Origin: CAZXEU01 sp965207385
GTDB lineage: Bacteria; Bacteroidota; Rhodothermia; Rhodothermales; Bin80
DNA: 64,000 nucleotides
Assembly: GCA_965207385.1 (NCBI GenBank)
Contig: CBDBLZ010000005.1
Location: forward strand, 62,001 to 126,000
Direction of reading: 5' to 3'
Of the stretch, positions 1 through 7,660 are shown piece after piece; within the stretch, counting starts at the first letter, position 1; the number at the start of each line of letters is the position of its first letter. A model generated the notes under the pieces. It saw only the letters and a program-made list of their open reading frames with translations, was not told the DNA's origin and made no database searches. A program made the translations under genes and the position numbers.

Positions 1-1410
1 TTTGACAGTACGTTTGTCATTGCCGATGCCGAAATCCAGGCGCAGAAGGATTATCTAGAGGGTGCCCTGCTGTTCGAGCGGGTGGACAGCCTTCTGACGG
101 GCCTGGTCGGACCTTCTGCCTTGCCGGACTCCGACGCGGATAGCGAGGCTGGCAGTTCGGCGGAATTCGACGAAGTTAGAAATGAGGCGCGCGAGGTGCT
201 CATGCGTGCGGCGGAGGCTCAGCAGTCGGAGGACAGTCTACTTGCTTTTTCGCTTCTGGGACAGGTGCAGGGGCTGTTCGAGCGTGTCTTAACGATGAAT
301 CCGTTGCACGAGGAATCGCGATACGAGTTGGCCCAGGTGTATGGGATCCGGGCCAGGAGTTTTAGGGAAACCGGTGCCTGGGAGCAATACCTGGCGGTTT
401 TGCGGGAACTGGTCAAGTTGCGCGCGGACGCGCACGCGCTGTGGGCGGAGATGGCTATAGCCCTGGACAGCCTGGAGCGGCCTGCCGCCTCTGCGCTAGT
501 GTGGCGCCAGGCGGCGCAGGTTGTACTGGACGATTCGCGCCTGGCATTCGAAGCAAGCCCGCCGCCCGTGGACAGTGCATATATGTTCAACTACAACCAT
601 CAGGCCTACCGGGCCTTTGCCCTCAGCCGTGACAGCGATGGCGTCAGGCGATCCCTGGCGGATGCATGGGAATTTGCGAGGACAGCGGAAGAAAGCGAGT
701 TCGCAGAGCGTGAATTGATATGGGCCCAGTGGGACTACCACAATTTCGAAAGCAGGCTGGCCTTTGACAGTTTGCGAGCGGCGGCCCAGCACGATCCGCT
801 CGGTGCGCGCGACGGGTTGGGCGTGCTCATCGGGGCACTTGCCCGGCCCAGTGCACGCCTCGAGGCGAGCTACAATCATGCCGTGCTGTCGTATGACAAC
901 GGCTTCGAGGATCCTGCCCTGGATACGCTACAGGCCCTTTGGCATGCCGTTACGGCCCTGGAAGAGCCGGGCGATGCCAGGGCAGTGCCAGGACGGCAGC
1001 GCAGCTTTGCAACAGCGGCTGACAGTCTGGCGTTGGACCCGTTGCCATACGCAGAATTTCGTGAGGACCTGCGTGCGGCATATGCCACGTTTCTTCTTGA
1101 AAGGGCGTATGCCCATATTCAGTCAGGGGCCTCGGCCCTTGCGGTTACCTACCTGCTTCAGGTAGCAGAGACCGGCAGCGAGTATACAGGCAGGGCCTAC
1201 GTGGAGGCGCTGAGGTTGTCTCGGTACAATCCCGAGCAGGCGCTGAAGCTTGAACCACGCATTGAAGCGATCTTTTCCGGACTGGAGACCCAGGATCAAC
1301 TCGATTACCTGATGCAAATGGGAAATTTATACCGCAGACTCGGGCTAAACGACAAAGTAGCTTCGTTCCTGGAGCGCTACAGGGCGCTGCGGAACTCCGT
1401 ACCGGACTAG
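1..1410 (+). CDS. TPR-like helical repeat protein (5' end outside window)
   Basis: The reading frame is open from the first base, so the gene starts upstream; the GTG at 82 is only the first internal start-like codon. The visible part, about 470 residues, is rich in Ala, Leu and Glu with repeated helical pairs typical of tetratricopeptide repeats, for example ESRYELAQVYGIRARSF and ALWAEMAIALDSLERPAAS, and again near the C-terminus. An acidic, Ser-rich linker (around DSDADSEAGSSAEFDE) precedes the repeats. No enzyme motif is visible. It lies 119 bp upstream of an usher-like outer-membrane protein on the same strand, so it may be a periplasmic scaffold for that system, but this is inference. 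Whether it has a signal peptide cannot be judged because the N-terminus is missing. Confidence 0.75.
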   Translation, partial: FDSTFVIADAEIQAQKDYLEGALLFERVDSLLTGLVGPSALPDSDADSEAGSSAEFDEVRNEAREVLMRAAEAQQSEDSLLAFSLLGQVQGLFERVLTMNPLHEESRYELAQVYGIRARSFRETGAWEQYLAVLRELVKLRADAHALWAEMAIALDSLERPAASALVWRQAAQVVLDDSRLAFEASPPPVDSAYMFNYNHQAYRAFALSRDSDGVRRSLADAWEFARTAEESEFAERELIWAQWDYHNFESRLAFDSLRAAAQHDPLGARDGLGVLIGALARPSARLEASYNHAVLSYDNGFEDPALDTLQALWHAVTALEEPGDARAVPGRQRSFATAADSLALDPLPYAEFREDLRAAYATFLLERAYAHIQSGASALAVTYLLQVAETGSEYTGRAYVEALRLSRYNPEQALKLEPRIEAIFSGLETQDQLDYLMQMGNLYRRLGLNDKVASFLERYRALRNSVPD

Positions 1411-1433
1411 CTTGCGGGGAATGAAACAAGGGC

Positions 1434-1465
1434 GGCGGCAGCGTGCAACCGGCAATATTGCCGCC
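1434..1465. terminator. Inverted repeats after the TPR gene, weak terminator candidate
   Basis: GGCGGCA (1434-1440) pairs with TGCCGCC (1459-1465) around an 18-base loop, and a perfect 12-base palindrome GGCAATATTGCC sits at 1451-1462 inside it. The structure begins 24 bp after the TPR stop codon. There is no U-tract, so it is not a canonical intrinsic terminator; it could equally be an operator or RNA-stabilising hairpin. Confidence 0.25.
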
Positions 1466-1529
1466 AAAGAGTGGCAATACCGTTGACAAGCATGTATTCT
1501 TAGCTACCAGAGAATTGGAGCGAAGCTAG

Positions 1530-4088
1530 GTGCTAGGGCCCGGGACTAACTGCAGACAGACTTCGATCGTCTTTCCTGGCTTTAGGGCCGGGCTGTGGCT
1601 GGTTCTCGCAGGGGCCGTAGCCTGCCTTGCATCTCCTTCGCTTGGACAGGAAGCGCCTGAGCGTGAGCGGCCGATTCGGGTCATGCAGGAGACGCCGTGG
1701 ACCATCAGCGTTATGTCCGGAGTCGTGCCTTCCCTGCGCCCCGTGCAAGCCTACTGGGATCAGCGAACGGCCACGTACTTCCTGGATCTGGTGACGTTCT
1801 TTCAGACGCTCGATCTCGCGGTGGAGATTGAGGGGCGGACCGTACGGGCTCGGGATGATGCCGGAGCGTACGTCGTTGATTTCGAGGAAGGAACGATGCA
1901 GTATGTTGTTAGAGGGCAGGTTCGGCGCCAGGAGCAGATGCTGGAGGGAGGCTTCCTTCACAACGGCGAGGATTTCTTGCTAACTCCTCCGAATGTCCAA
2001 AAGGTATTTGCTCCCGGTGCCCTGGAATATGACAACGCGACGCTGAGTATCCGCCTGTCGAGCTCGGTCTTTCCGCGCGACCCTTCGCCTTTCCGGCTAA
2101 GGTCTGTTTCTCCGACCCACGCTCGCGGCCCGCTTCTTTATGGTCGCACACGAAAGTTTCTGGGTGGCACCCAGATGAGTTACAGGGTGACGCGCTCCCA
2201 GCGCCAGGAGCGCGTCATCAATTACAACGGATTCATGCAGCTTCGGGCGAGTGCGTTCGGAGGACGCATTAGTGCTGACGGGACGCTTTCTCGCAGTGCA
2301 TCGGGCACTGTCAATACCGGGATCCGCGCCATGAGCTACATGCTGGACTTTCCCGAGTCTTCGACCGTGACCAGGGTCGAAATCGGGCGTAACAGCCTGT
2401 ACCAGTGGCCCGTGCGCCGGTCATTCGACGGGGTGCGGCTCAGCAACCTGCCTCTGTCCACGCGCAACCTGCAGCACGAAGCTGAGATCAAGGGCGCAGC
2501 AGAGCCCAATGCCCTCGTATCGGCAAGCGTTGGCGGAGTGGTTGTGGACCGAGTACAGGCGGACGGGCAGGGGCGCTACGTCCTTCGCATTCCGGCTTAC
2601 TACGGAACGTCACGGGCAGACGTGGAAATAGTGCCTGCAGGAGGCGGGGTGCCGACGGTCGAGACCCGCTACCTGTTCATCACGGAAGAGCTGGCCCCTC
2701 CCGGCACCTTCTACTGGGATTTGCAGGCAGGAAGGGATCGCTTCGACCAGTCGAGGTTCGGGTTTGCGCAAGTGCGCTACGGGCTTTCGCAGAGCCTTTC
2801 GGCCAATAGCAGCTTTGTGTTCGCGGATACCCTTCATACCGCGACGCTTGGCGTCACCAAGAATCTATGGGGCGTCGTCACATCCGGCGCCGAAATGTCT
2901 TATCCCGAATTGGCGGGACGGGGCACCCTGCGGCTCTATTACGGCAATGTGCGCCTTCAGGGGGAAGTTGAGATCGCGGACAAACCGGGCTTTTCGTACT
3001 ACCGCCGCAGGCTGCAGGGACAGTTCGGTGCCAGCTTTTCGCGGCTAAGCATTTTCTTCAATGCCAGCGACCTTGAGTCTTTCGGAGGCAGCGAATTCAC
3101 GAGTCTGAATGGTTCCACCACCCTGCGAATTTCGCGAAGACTGAACTTGCTTCTTTCCGGTGGCCGGACTATGACGAGGTCCCCGCTGGGCATCCAGCTT
3201 GAGCCCCGCCCACAGTGGAAGAGTGTTCTTACACGGTACCTCGCCCTCGGCCGATTGCGTGGCCGGATTGGCGTGCAGGGTGACGGAGGACGGTACGAAG
3301 ACATCGACTTTGCAGGCTTGACCGTATACTCGGCCTATCGATCCGTCACCTTCGGGACGCGCGTAGGCTACGATTTTCCTGCCGAGACGATTGCCGCGAC
3401 GTTTACGCTCCGCATGGATGCTCCCTGGGTGAGCTTCAACGGCCATTCTTCTCTTGATCCCGTAAATCCGTACCACTTGCAAAGCATGTACGGCTCCATG
3501 GAGTTGAGTCGGGGGGTACGGTTTTCGAGGCAATCAAGGGCCTACAGCAGCGCTCTGCTGCGAGCCTATGTAGATCTGGATCGCGATGGACGCAAGGACG
3601 AAAACGAGCCGCCGTTGCCGCAATTGGACATAGACGTCGTAAAGGCGCGCGTTGAACACGCACAGGATGGCGGAGTAAGAGCGGATTTTCTTGTTCCGAG
3701 CACGCAATACCAGGTGGTTATCGATCCGCGTTCCATCAGGGGGCCGGACCTTGATCTGCCCACCGGAACCACGTTCAGCTTCATGTCCGATCCTGGCGAG
3801 ACCAAGCAAATCGACATTCCAGTATACAAGAACACCATCATTGAGGGAGCCGTGGAAGATTTGCCGTTGAGTTCCCCTACGCTGGCCGTGGTCATATTTT
3901 ATCAGGGTCGGGAAGAGGTAGTCAGGGCCGCCGTTTCCCAAGAGGGCCGGTTTACTGCCTTACTGGCGCCCGGATCTTACAGGGTCGAGGTATTGGACCT
4001 CCTGGGCCAGGAAGGACTGGATGAGTTCACCTCTACCGTAAATGTGCAGGCGGTCGATAGTCAGTTCCTTCCAGTTCAACCAAATTAG
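1530..4088 (+). CDS. Usher-like outer-membrane beta-barrel protein
   Basis: The 852-residue protein starts at GTG with a signal peptide of about 40 residues ending near ASPSLGQ. The middle, about residues 200-660, alternates short beta strands as in fimbrial ushers, with the pattern of a ring-like strand (YGLSQSLSANSSFVFADT), and an embedded beta-sandwich segment with a QADGQGRYVLRIP motif as in the PapC-type middle domain. Near residue 680 is an Asp-rich DLDRDGRKDENEP loop resembling SdrD B-type or EF-hand calcium sites, followed by a C-terminal regulatory-like beta domain. Chaperone-usher proteins translocate pilins through the outer membrane, but no chaperone or pilin gene is visible here. 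The stop codon overlaps the next gene by one base, suggesting coupling to a proton channel. The usher assignment rests on pattern only; a surface barrel of another type is possible. Confidence 0.6.
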   Translation: MLGPGTNCRQTSIVFPGFRAGLWLVLAGAVACLASPSLGQEAPERERPIRVMQETPWTISVMSGVVPSLRPVQAYWDQRTATYFLDLVTFFQTLDLAVEIEGRTVRARDDAGAYVVDFEEGTMQYVVRGQVRRQEQMLEGGFLHNGEDFLLTPPNVQKVFAPGALEYDNATLSIRLSSSVFPRDPSPFRLRSVSPTHARGPLLYGRTRKFLGGTQMSYRVTRSQRQERVINYNGFMQLRASAFGGRISADGTLSRSASGTVNTGIRAMSYMLDFPESSTVTRVEIGRNSLYQWPVRRSFDGVRLSNLPLSTRNLQHEAEIKGAAEPNALVSASVGGVVVDRVQADGQGRYVLRIPAYYGTSRADVEIVPAGGGVPTVETRYLFITEELAPPGTFYWDLQAGRDRFDQSRFGFAQVRYGLSQSLSANSSFVFADTLHTATLGVTKNLWGVVTSGAEMSYPELAGRGTLRLYYGNVRLQGEVEIADKPGFSYYRRRLQGQFGASFSRLSIFFNASDLESFGGSEFTSLNGSTTLRISRRLNLLLSGGRTMTRSPLGIQLEPRPQWKSVLTRYLALGRLRGRIGVQGDGGRYEDIDFAGLTVYSAYRSVTFGTRVGYDFPAETIAATFTLRMDAPWVSFNGHSSLDPVNPYHLQSMYGSMELSRGVRFSRQSRAYSSALLRAYVDLDRDGRKDENEPPLPQLDIDVVKARVEHAQDGGVRADFLVPSTQYQVVIDPRSIRGPDLDLPTGTTFSFMSDPGETKQIDIPVYKNTIIEGAVEDLPLSSPTLAVVIFYQGREEVVRAAVSQEGRFTALLAPGSYRVEVLDLLGQEGLDEFTSTVNVQAVDSQFLPVQPN

Positions 4089-4861
4089 TGTCGAACATGC
4101 CCATTCCCGTAGTATGGTCTGGAACCGCGGACGCAGTACAAGCGGTAGCAGATACTGTCGAGGTTGTCTCGCCGGCTGCGCTTTCGGTAGAGCCCGGAGC
4201 GCAGGAGGCAGCAGAGTCCGTAGGGGGCAGTTTCCTGCCCGGATCGCTTTGGGACCTGATCGGATATGCGCAGGGATTCGAATGGCCCCTCGGCTTCGTG
4301 TTCCTGCTGGGGCTTTTCCTTTTGACGTCCGCCTACGTCCGCTACTTCAGGCAGTGGCGCGGTAGCCGCGACTTGCTGCAGCTGGACCCCCAGACGATAA
4401 CGACACGAGACTTCGCAGCCGCCATCGGCAGCACTGAGCCGCGTAATCCGTACCGCCTATCCGGTGCAAGGCTATTGGAGGAGCTGGGAAGGGGAGGATC
4501 AGCGCACTCCATGATAGACTATGCCACGCGGTACATTGATTTTGATCACGACAACTACAAGGAAATAGACAGGTACATTACGGCGGCCGTCTACATTGCG
4601 CTCAGCCTGGGACTGCTCGGAACGCTGCTCGGCATATTTGTCCTGTTCATGTCCGGCAGCCGGCATGAAGCGTCGGACCTGGTAGGATTGGGCATTGCCG
4701 TCGTATCCACGATGCTGGCGCTGGTGGTCCGTCTAATTCTCTGGCCCGTCAACATATTCTTGCAGGCATCGGTGCGCGGCAAGTACAAGATGCTTAAGCA
4801 GTGGACTGTCGCTTTTGCGTATGCCCTGGCGCCGCTGGGCAGCGAGCAGCAGGACGGATAG
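4088..4861 (+). CDS. MotA/TolQ/ExbB-type proton channel protein
   Basis: This 257-residue protein has three predicted membrane helices (about 67-86, 164-188 and 197-225), with a long cytoplasmic stretch between the first and second. The segment GLLGTLLGIFVLFM followed by DLVGLGIAVVSTMLALVVRL matches the conserved core of the MotA/TolQ/ExbB family, whose members use the proton gradient to drive motors or energise outer-membrane machines. GTG at 4088 shares its G with the TAG stop of the usher-like gene; ATG at 4097 is the alternative start. The Ala-rich N-terminus of about 50 residues before the first helix is unusual. No ExbD/TolR/MotB partner is visible, since the downstream genes run on the opposite strand. 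Function is therefore inferred only at family level, with the outer-membrane usher-like protein as a plausible client. Confidence 0.75.
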   Translation: MSNMPIPVVWSGTADAVQAVADTVEVVSPAALSVEPGAQEAAESVGGSFLPGSLWDLIGYAQGFEWPLGFVFLLGLFLLTSAYVRYFRQWRGSRDLLQLDPQTITTRDFAAAIGSTEPRNPYRLSGARLLEELGRGGSAHSMIDYATRYIDFDHDNYKEIDRYITAAVYIALSLGLLGTLLGIFVLFMSGSRHEASDLVGLGIAVVSTMLALVVRLILWPVNIFLQASVRGKYKMLKQWTVAFAYALAPLGSEQQDG

Positions 4862-5005
4862 TCTTGAGGCAAGTATTCGCTGAACGGGCTCGTACAAACG
4901 CCAGTCGCAGCGCTGAGGCAGTCAGCCAGGTACTGCGTGAATGCAAGCGGGCTCACCTGATGGATTTCTGGGCCGCCGGGGCTTCCGTGCTGAATTAAGA
5001 GCTTG

Positions 5006-5029
5006 AGCACGGTTGGGGAGCGCCGTGCT
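5006..5029. terminator. Hairpin at convergent gene junction, terminator candidate
   Basis: AGCACGG (5006-5012) and CCGTGCT (5023-5029) form a 7-bp stem with a 10-base loop. It sits between the plus-strand proton-channel gene and the minus-strand oxidoreductase gene and overlaps the latter's stop codon. A hairpin at this position could end transcription from both sides, but neither strand shows a proper U-tract. Confidence 0.3.
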
Positions 5030-6320
5030 ACGAGCCCGGATACCTCCAGGGGGCACGGTAGGGACGGCGCATGAGGGCCGTGGCGGCCGCGTCGTCCAGG
5101 ATGGTCTGGGCATCGCTATCCCACCGAAGGCTTCGGCCGAGCTTCAGCGATATCATGCCAAGAAGGCACATGTTGGTTGCGCGGTAACCGTGCTCGATGT
5201 CGCAGACGGGAAGCCGGTCCTCTTCAATGCTTGCAATCAGATCGTCCCACAGACCAGCGATATTCTGGTCGTCCGGCTTGTCGAGCCTGGGCTCTTCGTG
5301 CACTTGGGACTCGGAGTTGCTGCTAGGATAAAACGTCCAGCCATCTCTCCATCCCAAATGCAGCGTACCCCTCGTGCCGTAGAAGTAACAGCCAATGTTC
5401 GACTTCTCCGCATTGTTTGCGGCATACAGGCGGTGCTCCCACGTCGCCGTAAAATTCTCAAACGCGAACGTCGCGACCTGCGTGTCGGGAGCATCCGTGC
5501 CGTCCCGCTTGATATGCCGGTCCCCCGTGGAATAAACGGTATGCGGAAATGGCTCCTCGGTCCACCACAGGATCTGATCCAGCCAGTGGATGCCCCAGTC
5601 GCCAAGCTGGCCGTTGGCAAAGTCCAGGTATTGACGGAATCCGCGGGGGTGGATGCGCGGGTTGTACGCCCGCAGCGGCGCGGGGCCGCACCAGGCATCC
5701 CAATCGAGGCCATCCGGAATGTCCGCATCGGGCGTAGGCGTGCCAGGACCACCGCCGTAGTGCACGAAGGCCCTGACCATGCCTATGTCGCCGGCTCCGC
5801 CGGACTTCAGAAACTGCATCGCGGAGACATTGTGCGCAGATACGCGCCGGTGTGTCCCTACCTGTACCTTGCGTCCCGCAGCGCGCGCAGCAGCAAGAAT
5901 GGCCTTGCCTTCGTCAATCGTGTGAGATATCGGCTTCTCGAGATACAGATGTGCGCCGGCTCCCATGGCTTCAATGGCAGGCAGCGCGTGCCAGTGGTCG
6001 GGCGTGGCTATAATGGCGATCTCCGGACGCTCCAGCTGCAGTAGTTCGCGATAGTCCGTATAACGGCCAGGCACCGTCCCGGTCAGCTCCACTACTTCGT
6101 TTGAAGCCGCGTCGAGCTGCCGCGCGTCCACGTCGCACAGTCCAACCACCTGTGCGGTACCGGACGCCAGCGCGGTGCGCAGTATGTTCATACCCCACCA
6201 TCCGGAACCTACAAGGACGGTGCGGTAGGGTCTGCCTCTTGTTCGGGTAGACGGAACTATAGCACCCGCGCCTAGCGCAAGCGCTCCACCGGTTGCCGCC
6301 AAGAATTCCCGCCTGTGCAC
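5028..6320 (-). CDS. Gfo/Idh/MocA family oxidoreductase with Tat-type signal
   Basis: The 430-residue product begins MHRREFLAATGGALALGAGA, a twin-arginine-like signal, so export in folded form with its NAD(P) cofactor is likely. The Rossmann motif GSGWWG lies at about residues 38-43 and the family's EKP signature at 128-130 (LYLEKPISHT), where the Lys contacts cofactor or substrate. The C-terminal alpha/beta domain contains several Trp/His-rich motifs (DWGIHWLDQILWW). Family members oxidise or reduce sugars and cyclitols, or act as glycosidases by a redox mechanism; the substrate here is unknown. It is the last gene of a probable minus-strand operon after a TonB receptor and an LVIVD-repeat protein (27 bp gap), suggesting it acts on something imported by that receptor. 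Confidence 0.85.
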   Translation of the reverse strand: MHRREFLAATGGALALGAGAIVPSTRTRGRPYRTVLVGSGWWGMNILRTALASGTAQVVGLCDVDARQLDAASNEVVELTGTVPGRYTDYRELLQLERPEIAIIATPDHWHALPAIEAMGAGAHLYLEKPISHTIDEGKAILAAARAAGRKVQVGTHRRVSAHNVSAMQFLKSGGAGDIGMVRAFVHYGGGPGTPTPDADIPDGLDWDAWCGPAPLRAYNPRIHPRGFRQYLDFANGQLGDWGIHWLDQILWWTEEPFPHTVYSTGDRHIKRDGTDAPDTQVATFAFENFTATWEHRLYAANNAEKSNIGCYFYGTRGTLHLGWRDGWTFYPSSNSESQVHEEPRLDKPDDQNIAGLWDDLIASIEEDRLPVCDIEHGYRATNMCLLGMISLKLGRSLRWDSDAQTILDDAAATALMRRPYRAPWRYPGS

Positions 6321-6347
6321 GCGTTGACTGGCCGTTCGCGGTTGCTG

Positions 6348-7646
6348 TTAGTCGTCCCAGACCTGGACACTGGAAATGTCGGGCTGGCCCCAAGTCTCGC
6401 CGTTCCAGCCGTTAAACCCATCCATGCGGAAGGTCCAGAACCCCGTAGTCATGTCAGATATCGCAATGAGTCCGTCGGCATTTCGCACATCCACGCCGAA
6501 GGCTCCATTGATGACGGATATCCATTCATCCGTATCCGGGCCCACGTAGGTATCGTAATAGGCCACGGTTCGCGGGTTGAGGGGATCGTCCAGCGTGAAA
6601 ACCTGCAGCCCGTCCAGATAGCCGGACACGAAGACGAACGGCCACCGGACTTCGTGGTTGTGCACCAGGTTTTTCCAGTCCGCCGTCCAGGCCGAGATAG
6701 GCCGGCGGATATTGGTGCGCTCACCGCGCAGTGCGGGCTCAAGGTCAAATATGCGAAGCGGCGCATACTGGTACTCCGCCTCTGCCACCACGTAGCGCCC
6801 GTCGGGGCTCGGAGTAAAGGTATGGCCCCAGTCCACGCCGGACACGTTTGTGAGGGTAATGCGCAGCTGCGGATCGGCAAGGTCCGAAATATCGTAGATA
6901 TAGTAGCCTCCCGTGCCGCCGCCGTAGAAGCGGTCCTCGCCCGTGGACGGGTGGAAGGCGGCATACATGTCGTGGTAGGACGTGTAGCGGTTGCTGCGAC
7001 CGGGAACCTCGGGCAGGGGAATGGTAGCCACGAGCGCGTTTTCGACCTCACCCTCCGCCACCATGCCCAGGTCGTACACGTTGGCCCTTCCCGTCCGGAC
7101 CGTCGTCAGGAGCAGAGGGCGGCCGTTGGAATGCTTGTATATGAATATGTTGTGGAAGCCCCCGGGGAATTCGGGGATCAGAATACGGGCAACCTCTTCC
7201 ACGGCCTCGGGGTCGGGCAGCCCGGTCACGTCAAAGACCACGGCGCCCAGGTCGCTTCCCGGCCCCTGCGAGAATTCGAACGACTGCACCACATAGTAGC
7301 GGCCTGCCCACTTGAAATACTTGACATCCATTCCGCCGCGATTCATGTACAGATCCTGGTCCTGGAGTCGCCACTGCAACAGAACCCGAGGACTCGAGGG
7401 GTCGCTGATGTCAATAATGTCCATGCCTTTGGGGCCTTCCTCCAGGATGGAGGCGCGACCCACATAGGCGTAGGGCCGCTCAAGCTCCTGTTCCATCTCC
7501 ATATCCGTGACGGTCATGCGCCCCCCCAGGGGCTCGTGCCCGAGGACCGTTATGTTGTCAGAGCCGGGATTCTGGGGCGTCCACTGTGCCTGAACTGTAG
7601 CAGCAGACACCAGGACTGCAGAAAGAAGGAGAAAGAGCAGCTTCAT
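6348..7646 (-). CDS. Secreted LVIVD-repeat beta-propeller protein
   Basis: The 432-residue product has a clean signal peptide (MKLLFLLLSAVLVSAATVQA). Repeats of the form MDIIDISDPSSPRVLLQW, GGYYIYDISDLADPQLRI and LQVFTLDDPLNPRTVAYY are typical of LVIVD-type propeller blades, each pairing a D-x-S/D-P turn with hydrophobic strands. Such proteins are extracytoplasmic and usually of unknown biochemical role; binding or scaffold functions are assumed. It lies 14 bp downstream of the TonB receptor and 27 bp upstream of the Tat-exported oxidoreductase, so the three are probably co-transcribed. There is no T9SS C-terminal domain, and the C-terminus is short and acidic. A metal-dependent or lactonase-like activity cannot be excluded, but no catalytic motif is recognisable. 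Confidence 0.75.
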   Translation of the reverse strand: MKLLFLLLSAVLVSAATVQAQWTPQNPGSDNITVLGHEPLGGRMTVTDMEMEQELERPYAYVGRASILEEGPKGMDIIDISDPSSPRVLLQWRLQDQDLYMNRGGMDVKYFKWAGRYYVVQSFEFSQGPGSDLGAVVFDVTGLPDPEAVEEVARILIPEFPGGFHNIFIYKHSNGRPLLLTTVRTGRANVYDLGMVAEGEVENALVATIPLPEVPGRSNRYTSYHDMYAAFHPSTGEDRFYGGGTGGYYIYDISDLADPQLRITLTNVSGVDWGHTFTPSPDGRYVVAEAEYQYAPLRIFDLEPALRGERTNIRRPISAWTADWKNLVHNHEVRWPFVFVSGYLDGLQVFTLDDPLNPRTVAYYDTYVGPDTDEWISVINGAFGVDVRNADGLIAISDMTTGFWTFRMDGFNGWNGETWGQPDISSVQVWDD

Positions 7647-7660
7647 CGTGGGGCGGATGG

